Source: Deltaproteobacteria bacterium (GTDB taxonomy: Bacteria; Desulfobacterota; Desulfuromonadia; Geobacterales; Pseudopelobacteraceae). Taken from it: a DNA stretch of 64,000 nucleotides. The stretch spans positions 22,230 through 86,229 of the forward strand of contig JAJYCS010000002.1 in the NCBI GenBank assembly GCA_021778115.1, given 5' to 3'. Positions 45,728 to 54,301 of this stretch are shown here, piece by piece. Positions within the stretch are counted from its first letter, which is position 1, and each line of letters starts with the position of its first letter. Below the pieces are notes generated by a model. It worked only from the letters and a program-made list of their open reading frames with translations. It did no database searches and was not told where the DNA came from. The translations under genes and the position numbers were made by a program.

Positions 45728-46579
45728 ATGGAAGAGGGGATCGATCGGGAGATGGCAACGGCGGGCGATATGGGGGGCGATCCCCTCAGCGGAACAGTGG
45801 AGCGGCTCCTGGCCCCCCTGGCCCGGCTCTGTCTGGCCGATGGCCTCACCTTCGACAAGGCGGCGGAGATGCTCAAGCGCTCCTTCATAACGGCGGCCCA
45901 GGAGGCCCAGCCGGACCTCCCCCAACACGGCGCGGTCAGCCGGCTGGCCGCAGCCACCGGCATCAACCGGCGTGAGGTAACCCGGCTGCTGCGGGATATC
46001 CCGCCCCGCCGGCCGGTGCGGATACCTCTGGCGGCCCGCATCATCGCCCAGTGGGCCAGCGATCCAGCCTATCGGGCTACCGACGGCGCCCTCCGCCCCC
46101 TCCCCCGCCAGGGGGCTGCCCCCAGCTTCGAGACCCTGGCCCGGGCCGTTACCCAGGATCTTCACCCCCGCAGCGCCCTGGAAGAGCTGCTGCGCCTGGG
46201 GCTGGTCCGGCACGACCAGGCCGCCGATCAGATCTGCCTGCTCAGCCCCGACTACATCCCCGGAGCCGACCACGTAGAAATGCTCACGTTACTGGGGGAT
46301 AACGTGGGGGATCACCTGGAATCAGCGGTTGCAAATCTGGCAAAAGATGCTATACAACATCATGACCAGGCGGTTTTTGCCGATGAGTTGTCACAGGAAT
46401 CGCTGCGGGCGGTGGCTCCGGTTATCCGGGCCCACTGGCAGTCGCTGCGCGATGACCTGCTGCCCCGGCTCACCGCCCTGATCCAGGCCGACCGCACGGC
46501 CGGCCGGCCCCAGGACCAGCGCCTGCGGGTGGGGCTGTACAGCTTCAGCGAATCCCAGAACGAGGAACCAGCGAGATGA
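45728..46579 (+). CDS. DUF6502-family regulator-like protein
   Basis: Protein of about 283 residues resembling the DUF6502 family. A likely helix-turn-helix is at about 60-85 (HGAVSRLAAATGINRREVTRLLRDI), preceded by the family start LLAPLARLCLADGLTFDKAAEMLKRSF. The middle has YRATDGALRPLP and RSALEELLRLGLV. The ATG at 45728 is preferred over the one at 45692, which lies within the operator/promoter. Divergent from the metalloprotease and 4-base overlapped with a lipoprotein gene. Could regulate these surface proteins; not proven. Confidence 0.72.
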   Translation: MEEGIDREMATAGDMGGDPLSGTVERLLAPLARLCLADGLTFDKAAEMLKRSFITAAQEAQPDLPQHGAVSRLAAATGINRREVTRLLRDIPPRRPVRIPLAARIIAQWASDPAYRATDGALRPLPRQGAAPSFETLARAVTQDLHPRSALEELLRLGLVRHDQAADQICLLSPDYIPGADHVEMLTLLGDNVGDHLESAVANLAKDAIQHHDQAVFADELSQESLRAVAPVIRAHWQSLRDDLLPRLTALIQADRTAGRPQDQRLRVGLYSFSESQNEEPAR

Positions 46580-47055
46580 TCATCCAGCGCCAGCCCCGGA
46601 GGGCCATTGTTTTTTCTGCCATCGCCGCCTTGGTGGCCCTGGTGGCCCTGGTCGGCTGCGGCAGCGGCTTCGGCACCACCAGCTCCGACAGCGGCACCGG
46701 GGTGGGCAGCGGTACCAGCGGCTCCGGCCTGATCATCGGCGGGGTGGGCAGCGGCGGCACCGGCGTGGTGCGGGTGGCGGCCCAGCCTGCCGTCACCAGC
46801 GGCAGCGCCGGCTACAGCGGCGCCATCGTCTTTCTGGATGAGAACGGTAACGGCCTGCTCGACAGCGGCGAGCCGTTCGCCTACAGCGATGCCGCCGGCG
46901 GCTACACCCTGGCGGTGGACCCGGCCCTGGCGGCCGGTTACCCCCTGCTGCTGGAGACCGTGGCCGGCGCCACGGTGGACCTGGCCACCGGCCGGACGGT
47001 GGACGCCGCCAGGGTGACCACCCTGCGTCAGGCCGCGACAGCGGCGCAACCGTAG
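46576..47055 (+). CDS. Small lipoprotein with SdrD/EF-hand-like segment
   Basis: Exported lipoprotein of 159 residues. Signal peptide with hydrophobic AIAALVALVALVG and a lipobox LVGC near residue 28. A Gly/Ser/Thr-rich linker follows. The C-terminal half contains GAIVFLDENGNGLLDSGEP, a Ca-binding-like loop seen in SdrD B and dockerin-like domains, and SDAAGGYTLAVD. Overlaps the DUF6502 gene by 4 bases. Followed by a 306-base gap with a promoter for the S-layer-type gene. Function unknown; may anchor surface protein. Confidence 0.72.
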   Translation: MIIQRQPRRAIVFSAIAALVALVALVGCGSGFGTTSSDSGTGVGSGTSGSGLIIGGVGSGGTGVVRVAAQPAVTSGSAGYSGAIVFLDENGNGLLDSGEPFAYSDAAGGYTLAVDPALAAGYPLLLETVAGATVDLATGRTVDAARVTTLRQAATAAQP

Positions 47056-47064
47056 CGAAAACAG

Positions 47065-47092
47065 TTGCAATTTGGCTGATTTCTGATATAAA
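47065..47092 (+). promoter_or_regulatory. Promoter of the S-layer-type gene
   Basis: TTGCAA (47065-47070), 16-base spacer, TATAAA (47087-47092). Predicted start near 47099, which leaves a leader of about 260 bases. The -10 matches consensus at 5 of 6 bases. Confidence 0.5.
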
Positions 47093-47098
47093 TTTGCT

Positions 47099-47361
47099 TA
47101 TTTCGCGCCCATGCTTTCCTGCCGGTGACGGTCGAGAGGTAAAAAGCCACGGCATACCGGTAGGTTGCCGTTATTCCATAGCAGGTTGCGCCGTTTAGGC
47201 GGCTATCCCCACCACCAAAGGAGGGCTTCGGGAACCGGCTGAATACAAAGCAAGCAGCAAAAACAACGCAGTAATACCATTACATTAACATCAGTATTTT
47301 ACGCTGTGGCCGTTGACAAACCAACGCAGCATACCACCCCAAGAAAAGGAGAACACAGCTT
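47099..47361 (+). other. Long structured 5' leader of the S-layer-type mRNA
   Basis: About 260 bases, no gene. Several helices are plain: GCCG-GTGA-CGGT (47121-47132, a GNRA tetraloop), ACGGCA...TGCCGT enclosing ACC-GGTA-GGT (47149-47171), and ATAGC...GCTAT enclosing CGCC-GTTTA-GGCG (47178-47206). AAGCCACGG recalls the core of GEMM cyclic-dinucleotide riboswitches, but the GGCAAAC half is missing, so I do not assign a class. AAGGAG lies ten bases before the ATG. It may stabilise a highly expressed mRNA or be a new regulatory RNA. Confidence 0.5.
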
Positions 47362-50300
47362 ATGGCAGCAATCACCTCCGCACAACAGACCGCACTGATC
47401 CAGTACGTGGTCGGGCTCTACGGCGCCGCCGCCGGCGGGTACATCCAGGAGCTTTCCGGTTACGTGACCAACCAGGGCTACACCGTTGATCAGGTGGGCC
47501 TGGCCCTGGCCGGCTCCAACAGCTTCAAGGGTCAGAGCACCGCCCTGTCCGACGCCTCCACCAACAGCCAGTGGATCGACGCCTTCTGCACCGAACTGCT
47601 CGGTTCCACCGTGGCTGCTACCCCGCTGGCATCGCTCAAGTCCCAGATGCAGACCATCCTGGACGCCAACTCCATGAGCCGTGCCGCCCTGGCCCAACTG
47701 CTGGTGAGCAAACTGGCCAACGCCTCCACCACCGATCCCGATTTCGGCACCGCAGCCCAGACCTTCCAGAATAAGGTCGCCGTGGCCAGCTACTACACCT
47801 ACACCCTGGGTGGCACCTCCACCGCCCTGAGCACCCTGCAGGGCTGCATCAGCAACGTCACCGCCACCACCGACGTCAGCAGCCCCACCGCCATCCAGAA
47901 CGTCATCAACAGCAGCCCGGCCAGCACCACCGGTCAGACCTACACCCTGACCACCGGGGTGGACACCATCCTCGGCACCAGCGGCAACGACACCATCAAC
48001 GGTCTGCTGGCCGGCACCGGCGGCACCGGCGCCACCTTGACGGCCCTTGACTCCATCGACGGCGCCGGCGGCCTCAACACCCTGAACATCACCGACACCG
48101 TCGGTGGCGCAGCGCTGCCCGCTGGCCTGACTCTGGCCAATGTCCAGACCGTCAACATGCGCAGTGCCGGCGGCGTCGGCGCTGGCACCGGCGCGAGGTT
48201 CGACCTCAGCGCGTATACCAGCGTCTCCTCTATCAGTGTTACGCAATCATCTGGCCTGGATTACCTTATGGCCGGCAGCGGCCAGGCGCTCAGCGTTGTC
48301 GACTCCACCACCGGTACCGGCGGCGCTGTTGATGTTGTGGCGGCCAATGCAGCCGTAACGGTTAACGCTGCAAGCACCGTGACGGTTGCCGGTGGTTCCA
48401 CCCAGACCATCACCTCAAAAGGTGGTGCCGCCCTGTCCGGTGCCACCGGTGCCATCAGCCTGACCGACTCGGCTTTGGGTACCGGCACCATTTCTGTTGC
48501 TAAAGGCACCACCGTATCGGTAACAGCCACCAACGTACTGAGTAGTGGTACTGGTGGGACGGGCGTAAACATTACCATTGGGACTGGTACGGCTCTCGCC
48601 TCAGGTGCCATTACCTTAGTGGAGAACCTTGCAGGTGGCACCGGTGTAACTGGCACCGGTTTTGGTGGGGCGATCAGCGTAACGGGTGGTACCACGGTTT
48701 CTGTTACTGAGAATGCAACGCAAGCGACCACCGTGGCCAGCGGCACCGGCGCAAACCCCACGCTGACCCAGGCTAATGTCACCGTGAACGGTGGCGCGGC
48801 AACTACCTCGGTAACCGTGAACCAGACCGCTGCAGTGGCCGTAGTTAGCGGTACCGGTGCGGTTGCTGGCGTGAATGAAGTGGATACCATCACCTTTGGC
48901 ACCGGCGGTCTGGGATCCGGCGCCGCTCAGGTTTTTGGTGGTTTGACGTTTACTGCAAGTAGCGCCTTGACCCAAGCCCAGGTTGACGCCGCTTTTGCCA
49001 ATCTGGCTGCCGGTGCAACCCAGGGTTCGTCCACGCTTGGTGTGTACAGTGGCGTCTTTGGTACTGGTACCAGTGGTAGCTATTATACGACCGGCGCTGC
49101 GGGTACGGGCGGTACCCTTTCCGTTACGGCCGTTTCCGCAGGCACGGGCCTTACCTTTGGTACGGGCTCTGGTTATACAGTGGCTTCAGCAACTGCCGGT
49201 GTTGCTGCAGTTACGGCAGTCGCCGGCGTGGGCGGTATTGCCAACGGTGTTGTTAAAATTACCGACGCCGCCGCTGGCTCAGGCACTCCCAACACCATCA
49301 GCAGCGTGACCCTGAATGCTTATGGTTCCGGTTCAACGGTTGCTTCCGATGCTCTGACCTCACTGTCGCTGGCTAATACCGTTGCCTCGGATGCCCTGAC
49401 TGTTACCAACGCTGCGGCGACTGCTTCCACCCTGGATCTCACGGTTAATAAACTTGGTTCAGGCAATACGCTGTCTCTGGCCGGGTCTGGTGCTGCCTCC
49501 ACCCTGAAGATTCATACGACCGGTGCAGACTCTAGCTTGGCTATTACGGACGCTAACCTGCAGACCCTGACCATTGATGGCACCAACGCTATTAATTTGG
49601 GAACGGGAGCTATTGCAACAATTAAAACGGTAACCGTTTCAGGCGCTGCTGGTGTTACCGCCAACTTCAGCGGCACCGGTACAACCGACGTCAATGCCTC
49701 CGCTACCTCCGGCGCCGTGACTGCCAGTATCGATGCCTCCAAAGCAACCTATGAAGGTGGTAGCGGTGTGGATACCATTACCTTGACCAGCGCAACGGTA
49801 AGCAAGGCTATCAGCCTGGGTGACGGCAATGATACCCTGAACCTGGCAAACGGTACGACCGTGCTGACCTCTGTTGTGGATGGCGGCGCCGGTACCAACA
49901 CCTTGGCCATGTCTGCCGATGATGCGATAACGGCATCGGCAACGACCGCCTTCGGCAACCAGATCACCAACTTTGGCGCCCTGACCCTGAACGCCGGAAC
50001 TGGCACTGGCGGTACCGTCAACCTGGCCAATCTGGACGCCATCAGTTCAGTCACCCTGAACTCTGTTGGGACGGGTGCACTGACCCTTTCCACGATGGCG
50101 AATGCCGGTACCCTCACCTTGGTTGGCACGGGGTCTGCTGCTACAACGGTGGCCATGACCAATGCAACCGGTACGGGCGATAGCTTCAATATCAACGTTG
50201 CCATGAACGCTAACTACGGTTCTGGCGTTACCGTGAACGGTGTTGAAACCGTCAACATTGCGAGCAACAACACCGGCACCGGCATCGGTACCGGTACGTT

Positions 50301-50994
50301 GACTCTTAACGATGACAAACTGGCGAGCATCTCGATTACCGGTTCGCAACAGCTGAACCTTACGGCTACCGCTACCGGCACCGGCGGCAACAGCACTTCG
50401 GCCCTGACGAGCGTCAACGCCTCCGGCATGACCGGCGGCCTGACCTACACCACCCTTGGTGGCGTTGCAGAAACCGTTAGCGGTGGTGCGGGCAATGATA
50501 CCTTGCTGGCAACTTATACAGGTGACGTTCTGAACGGTGGTGCCGGGAATGACGTGCTTTCCATCGGAACCGGTGTTACCACTTCCGCAAGTCTCGTCAC
50601 CCTCACCGGCGGCGGCGGTGCTGATACCTTCAAGGTCGGCTCTGCAACGACAAACGTGAACAGCTACGCCGTGATCACCGACTTCACTGCCGGCGATTAC
50701 CTTGACTTCTCCGCACAAGGTTCAGGTACAGGAGCCCAGTCCTTCAAGGCGGCTGCGATCTCTCTGGCATCGACCGCAGTGTTCCAGGATTACGCGAACA
50801 CGGCCATTGCCAGCACAGGCACAGGTGTGGTTTCCTGGTTCCAGTATGGCGGCAACACCTATGTTGTCGATAATATCAGTGGTAGCTCCACCGCCTTCCA
50901 GAACAACAAGGATGTTATTGTTGAACTGCAGGGTCTGGTGAACCTGAGCACTGCGACGATCAACAAATCTACGCAGCAGATTATGGGTCACTAA
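47362..50994 (+). CDS. S-layer-type surface protein with RTX C-terminus
   Basis: 1210-residue protein dominated by Thr, Gly, Ala, Ser and Val, acidic, with almost no Cys. No signal peptide. The N-terminus (QQTALIQYVVGLYGAAAGGYIQ-like to about residue 165) is a helical DUF4214-like module. The central 800 residues are beta-rich low-complexity repeats of the kind found in S-layer and bacterial adhesin proteins. The C-terminus has RTX-like GGAGNDTLL and LNGGAGNDVLS at about 1035-1065, then DTFKVG and a tail ending STQQIMGH. This is the layout of Caulobacter RsaA-type S-layer proteins exported by type I secretion. AAGGAG ten bases upstream and a strong terminator downstream. Probably very abundant. 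Neighbouring glycosylation genes could decorate it. Confidence 0.8.
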   Translation: MAAITSAQQTALIQYVVGLYGAAAGGYIQELSGYVTNQGYTVDQVGLALAGSNSFKGQSTALSDASTNSQWIDAFCTELLGSTVAATPLASLKSQMQTILDANSMSRAALAQLLVSKLANASTTDPDFGTAAQTFQNKVAVASYYTYTLGGTSTALSTLQGCISNVTATTDVSSPTAIQNVINSSPASTTGQTYTLTTGVDTILGTSGNDTINGLLAGTGGTGATLTALDSIDGAGGLNTLNITDTVGGAALPAGLTLANVQTVNMRSAGGVGAGTGARFDLSAYTSVSSISVTQSSGLDYLMAGSGQALSVVDSTTGTGGAVDVVAANAAVTVNAASTVTVAGGSTQTITSKGGAALSGATGAISLTDSALGTGTISVAKGTTVSVTATNVLSSGTGGTGVNITIGTGTALASGAITLVENLAGGTGVTGTGFGGAISVTGGTTVSVTENATQATTVASGTGANPTLTQANVTVNGGAATTSVTVNQTAAVAVVSGTGAVAGVNEVDTITFGTGGLGSGAAQVFGGLTFTASSALTQAQVDAAFANLAAGATQGSSTLGVYSGVFGTGTSGSYYTTGAAGTGGTLSVTAVSAGTGLTFGTGSGYTVASATAGVAAVTAVAGVGGIANGVVKITDAAAGSGTPNTISSVTLNAYGSGSTVASDALTSLSLANTVASDALTVTNAAATASTLDLTVNKLGSGNTLSLAGSGAASTLKIHTTGADSSLAITDANLQTLTIDGTNAINLGTGAIATIKTVTVSGAAGVTANFSGTGTTDVNASATSGAVTASIDASKATYEGGSGVDTITLTSATVSKAISLGDGNDTLNLANGTTVLTSVVDGGAGTNTLAMSADDAITASATTAFGNQITNFGALTLNAGTGTGGTVNLANLDAISSVTLNSVGTGALTLSTMANAGTLTLVGTGSAATTVAMTNATGTGDSFNINVAMNANYGSGVTVNGVETVNIASNNTGTGIGTGTLTLNDDKLASISITGSQQLNLTATATGTGGNSTSALTSVNASGMTGGLTYTTLGGVAETVSGGAGNDTLLATYTGDVLNGGAGNDVLSIGTGVTTSASLVTLTGGGGADTFKVGSATTNVNSYAVITDFTAGDYLDFSAQGSGTGAQSFKAAAISLASTAVFQDYANTAIASTGTGVVSWFQYGGNTYVVDNISGSSTAFQNNKDVIVELQGLVNLSTATINKSTQQIMGH

Positions 50995-51029
50995 AAGATC
51001 TTTTAGGCATTGTGCTTAGAAGAGTAGTA

Positions 51030-51068
51030 CAACAAACCCCGCCCCTCATAAGGGGGCGGGGTTTGTTG
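51030..51068 (+). terminator. Strong hairpin terminator after the S-layer-type gene
   Basis: Perfect 16-bp stem (51030-51045 with 51053-51068) with a 7-base loop; the distal part of the stem ends in GGTTTGTTG, a U-rich tract on the plus strand, and AACAAACC on the other, so it could work in both directions. It is 35 bases after the stop codon. Confidence 0.85.
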
Positions 51069-51103
51069 TAAGGTATTTCGGGTTTGGCGATAGGGGAACC
51101 ACG

Positions 51104-53170
51104 ATGCATTTTTATATACTGACAGAGCCGGCTGATATGGCGAATGGGGCCGTGGCCAAACATGTTGAGGCCGCCCCATCCCTCGCGGATTGCCCTACCC
51201 ATGCGATTCAGATGTGTGCCTCCGGCGAGTGTGATGCGGTGCAGCACCATCTGAAGCAGCTGCATGGGGTGGAATCTATTGATGACCGGGTGCGTATTGT
51301 GGCCGATGTGGGTTTTGCACACTGGCCCCATTTCCCGGTACGTATCGGGCGTAATTCGTTGAATCTGGTCGGCATCGGGACAGAATTCCTCCATGAAGAC
51401 GAGTCGGAACCGCTGATAGGCCAGTTGCAGGTACTGCGTGCCCGTTTCCCGGACAAATCGCACTTCAGGATTGCCATCATCAATGGTTTTGGCACGAATC
51501 TGGGCGATAATCTGCTCGGCGCCACCGCCTTCAGGACGGTGCTGGAGGTGCTGCACAGATATCTACCCTCGTTTAGTTGTGACCTGCTCCTGGGGGTTGC
51601 CAACAATCCGGAGATCGCTTCTTTTTTCCGCACTATGCCCGAGGTAGGCAATGTACGAAGAACGGGTCTGTCGTTGGCTGAATTTGGCATCTATGACGCC
51701 TACTTTGATTTCAGCTACCTCCTGAACTACCCACGTTTCTTCGAGATGCCTACCGTCGATTTCTGTCTGTGGTGGATGGGCCTCGATCCTCAGTCGATTC
51801 CCGCATCACAGAAACGTAATACGATAGCCTTCTCGTATGCCTCCTGGCATAGCATGAAGAACATGGTGGCCCCTGCCCAGGGGAGAAAGATACTATTCTG
51901 CCACCGTTCCTCCGTCCCGTTGCGAACCTTTCCCGTGGAAATCGCGCGCCAGTTTGTGGGAAGCTTGCTGGAAGCCCACCCTGATATCACCGTTCTCATA
52001 ACGCATACGCTTGAGCTTGATCATCCCCGACTGTTGAATCTCGATGGTAAGATTGCCAATATCGACATGCTGAACGCGTTGATCGCCCAGGTGGATGGCG
52101 TGATCACCGTGGATACCTTCCCGCTGCACATAACCGATACGGCTGCCATACCGACGGTGCTGCTGTCATCTTCGATCCCCCTGACGAATCTTACCTCGTA
52201 CTATCCGTATGTCGCAGGGCTGCTCGTGCCGGGGGCAGAAGAACTTCCCGCCTGGAAAAAGGCGAAGACGAGTGATGCGGAATGGGCGGAGATGGCGCCG
52301 CGTTATATCCATGCCTGGAGCCTGTTGAAGGCCGATGAGGTGATGGGTCTGCTGCAGGAAAAGATACAGCAACGGGAGGCGCTACTGCCGACAGCACCGC
52401 CCAGATACAACTTTACCGCTTCGGCACAAAAGCCGGCACCGGTGGAGGTGCAACAGAGCGCCGAGGGCAGGCCTGACCTGAAACCACGGTATCTTGTCAC
52501 CACACCACTCGAGCAGCAATCAAGCAATATAGTGATAAAAACAGCGATGAGTTTCTTGTATCTGGGCTGTACCATGGTGCAGTGCGGTGCCGGTGCGGGA
52601 GATGTCTCACTGGCTGTGGCGCAGTCTCTTGGCGCAGACGGAAAGGTGCATGTCTTTGAGCCGCGCCAGAGCTATTTCCGTATCCTCTGCGCCAGGATGC
52701 TTCTGGCCGGGCTTGCCAGCCCTAAGCTCTATCAGGAACTGCCGTTTGTCGGGGCTGGCGGCGAACGGTTCCTGGAAATAGACGAGGTTGACCTGTTATC
52801 CCCCCATGCGGAAAGTTTTAGTGGTAACGCCCATACGAAGACGCGGGTGGCCTGCAGACAGATTGATGAGCTGCAGCTCCCGATCTGCCGGCTTTTGACG
52901 GTTCAGCCGCCGTTACCCTTTCGCGAGGTGCTAAACGGCGCACTGGATACTTTGAAAAGATGTAGACCTATTGTCATGGCGATACCGTTCCCCTATAATC
53001 AGGCGGCCATGTTTAGCGATGTTTTCAACGGCCTCGACTATCGGCTCTGGTGTTTCAGACAACTCCCCGCCCTGCCGGATGGCCAGCCATCGGCCTGTTT
53101 TGTGGCTGTACCGCAAGAGATAGGTATTAGGTTTGAGAATTTTGAGACGATTGAGATATCTCCGACTTGA
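51104..53170 (+). CDS. Glycosyltransferase (GT9-like) fused to FkbM-like methyltransferase
   Basis: 688-residue protein with two parts. Residues about 120-425 resemble a heptosyltransferase-like GT-B domain (NGFGTNLGDNLLGATAFRTVLEVL; ILFCHRSSVPLRTFPVEIARQFVGSLL; VDGVITVDTFPLHITDTAAIP). Residues about 455-688 look like a class I methyltransferase of the FkbM type (YLGCTMVQCGAGAGDVSLAVAQSLGADGKVHVFEP; RVACRQIDELQLPICRLLTVQPP), though its SAM loop is atypical (QCGAGAGD). Located just past the S-layer-type gene terminator and ahead of other sugar genes, so glycosylation of that protein is a reasonable inference. Confidence 0.75.
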   Translation: MHFYILTEPADMANGAVAKHVEAAPSLADCPTHAIQMCASGECDAVQHHLKQLHGVESIDDRVRIVADVGFAHWPHFPVRIGRNSLNLVGIGTEFLHEDESEPLIGQLQVLRARFPDKSHFRIAIINGFGTNLGDNLLGATAFRTVLEVLHRYLPSFSCDLLLGVANNPEIASFFRTMPEVGNVRRTGLSLAEFGIYDAYFDFSYLLNYPRFFEMPTVDFCLWWMGLDPQSIPASQKRNTIAFSYASWHSMKNMVAPAQGRKILFCHRSSVPLRTFPVEIARQFVGSLLEAHPDITVLITHTLELDHPRLLNLDGKIANIDMLNALIAQVDGVITVDTFPLHITDTAAIPTVLLSSSIPLTNLTSYYPYVAGLLVPGAEELPAWKKAKTSDAEWAEMAPRYIHAWSLLKADEVMGLLQEKIQQREALLPTAPPRYNFTASAQKPAPVEVQQSAEGRPDLKPRYLVTTPLEQQSSNIVIKTAMSFLYLGCTMVQCGAGAGDVSLAVAQSLGADGKVHVFEPRQSYFRILCARMLLAGLASPKLYQELPFVGAGGERFLEIDEVDLLSPHAESFSGNAHTKTRVACRQIDELQLPICRLLTVQPPLPFREVLNGALDTLKRCRPIVMAIPFPYNQAAMFSDVFNGLDYRLWCFRQLPALPDGQPSACFVAVPQEIGIRFENFETIEISPT

Positions 53171-53407
53171 TTATGAATTTAATAAATGGAGGCATTATAG
53201 CTGGTTTAGTTCAGTTCTTCCAAAAGCAGACACGCTCAGAACCTGTAGCTTTGTGTAGAGACTGGCCTCAATTTCTAGCCTCTTCTTGATTTTGGCAGCC
53301 GCTGAAATCGACGCCATGAACAATTTAGGCGCTTTTCAAAGAACTTGGATACTTACAGCAGTACAAAATCAACTATTCCGGACACTAGTGAAGGGAGGAG
53401 GCGTAAA
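53171..53407. other. Gap with composition change
   Basis: 237 bases with no recognised gene. From here to about 55.3 kb the DNA becomes clearly A+T-rich, unlike the G+C-rich flanks. I see no insertion sequence ends or tRNA here. GGGAGGAGG at the right end is the ribosome site of the next gene. Confidence 0.4.
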
Positions 53408-54223
53408 ATGAGAAATATTTATCAACTTGCTGGTACCCAGCGGATGATTGAAGGGCGTCATGGAAATTTTATTTACAATCACAACGACCTTTTTGTTGGG
53501 AAAGCTCTCGAGCTTTATGGTGAATATGGCGAGCATGAAGTCCAGCTCTTTGAACAATTAGTTAGAAGCGAAAGTGTAGTCATCGAAGTTGGTGCTAATA
53601 TAGGGAGCCAAACGATTGCTTTATCAAGGTTAGTAGGTGAAAGAGGCTTAGTTTATGCTTTTGAACCTCAGCCGATAATTTTTCAGAATCTATGCGCTAA
53701 TTTATCTGTAAATAGCCTGAAAAATGTCAGAGCATTTCCTTTTGCATGCGGAGATTCAAGCGGCTATGTAACTATACCTGCCATAGACTATGAATCAGAA
53801 GGGAATTTTGGTGGTGTAAGTATGCAAGTTGGAAAGGAAGAAGGCGAAGTTGTTACATTAGTTAAATTAGATAGTTGGTTTGAGGCAAATAATGTTTCCC
53901 TTATAAAAATAGATGTTGAGGGTATGGAACAATCTGTTATATCTGGTCTTGAAAAGACGATTGATCGGTGTAAGCCATTTATATATGTTGAAAATGATAG
54001 AGTTAATAATGCTGAAGCTTTAATAGAGTTTATTTGGAGCTTGTCATATAAATGTTACTGGCATACCCCTACTTTATATAATAAAAATAACTATTATAAT
54101 AATGATAAAGACATTTATAAAAACATAATTTCTGTAAATATGCTGTGCATACATGAATCTGGTCCTGAAGTAAATGGATTAAATTTGATAATTGATGCTA
54201 AAGATCACCCATTTAAAAAATGA
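53408..54223 (+). CDS. FkbM-family methyltransferase
   Basis: SAM-dependent methyltransferase of 271 residues. SAM loop VIEVGANIGSQTIALSRLVG at about 60-80, acidic residue motif VYAFEPQPIIFQNLCANL, and the FkbM signature SLIKIDVEGMEQSVISGLEKTI near 180. The ATG at 53408 follows GGGAGGAGG by seven bases; an upstream frame to 53345 is not needed. Coding sequence is A+T-rich with many A/T third positions and Asn/Tyr-rich C-terminus (LYNKNNYYNNDKDIYKN), unlike the rest of the window: a sign of recent transfer. Likely methylates a sugar. Confidence 0.87.
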   Translation: MRNIYQLAGTQRMIEGRHGNFIYNHNDLFVGKALELYGEYGEHEVQLFEQLVRSESVVIEVGANIGSQTIALSRLVGERGLVYAFEPQPIIFQNLCANLSVNSLKNVRAFPFACGDSSGYVTIPAIDYESEGNFGGVSMQVGKEEGEVVTLVKLDSWFEANNVSLIKIDVEGMEQSVISGLEKTIDRCKPFIYVENDRVNNAEALIEFIWSLSYKCYWHTPTLYNKNNYYNNDKDIYKNIISVNMLCIHESGPEVNGLNLIIDAKDHPFKK

Positions 54224-54301
54224 ACCATCCCGCAGCAAGCTCCGGGGAATACGACCCGGAGAGATTTAAGTGGTCAAAATATTTAATATTGTGAGTGCAT
54301 A

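Noticed and set aside
47099..47210. Leader considered as a GEMM-I cyclic-di-GMP riboswitch
   Set aside because: AAGCCACGG and a GNRA hairpin are present, but the conserved GGCAAAC half and the matching junction are not; left as an unassigned structured leader.
47299..48246. 315-codon open frame antisense to the S-layer-type gene start
   Set aside because: Gly/Val/Gln-rich shadow of a Thr/Ala/Gly-rich coding strand; the plus-strand gene has a ribosome site, promoter and terminator.
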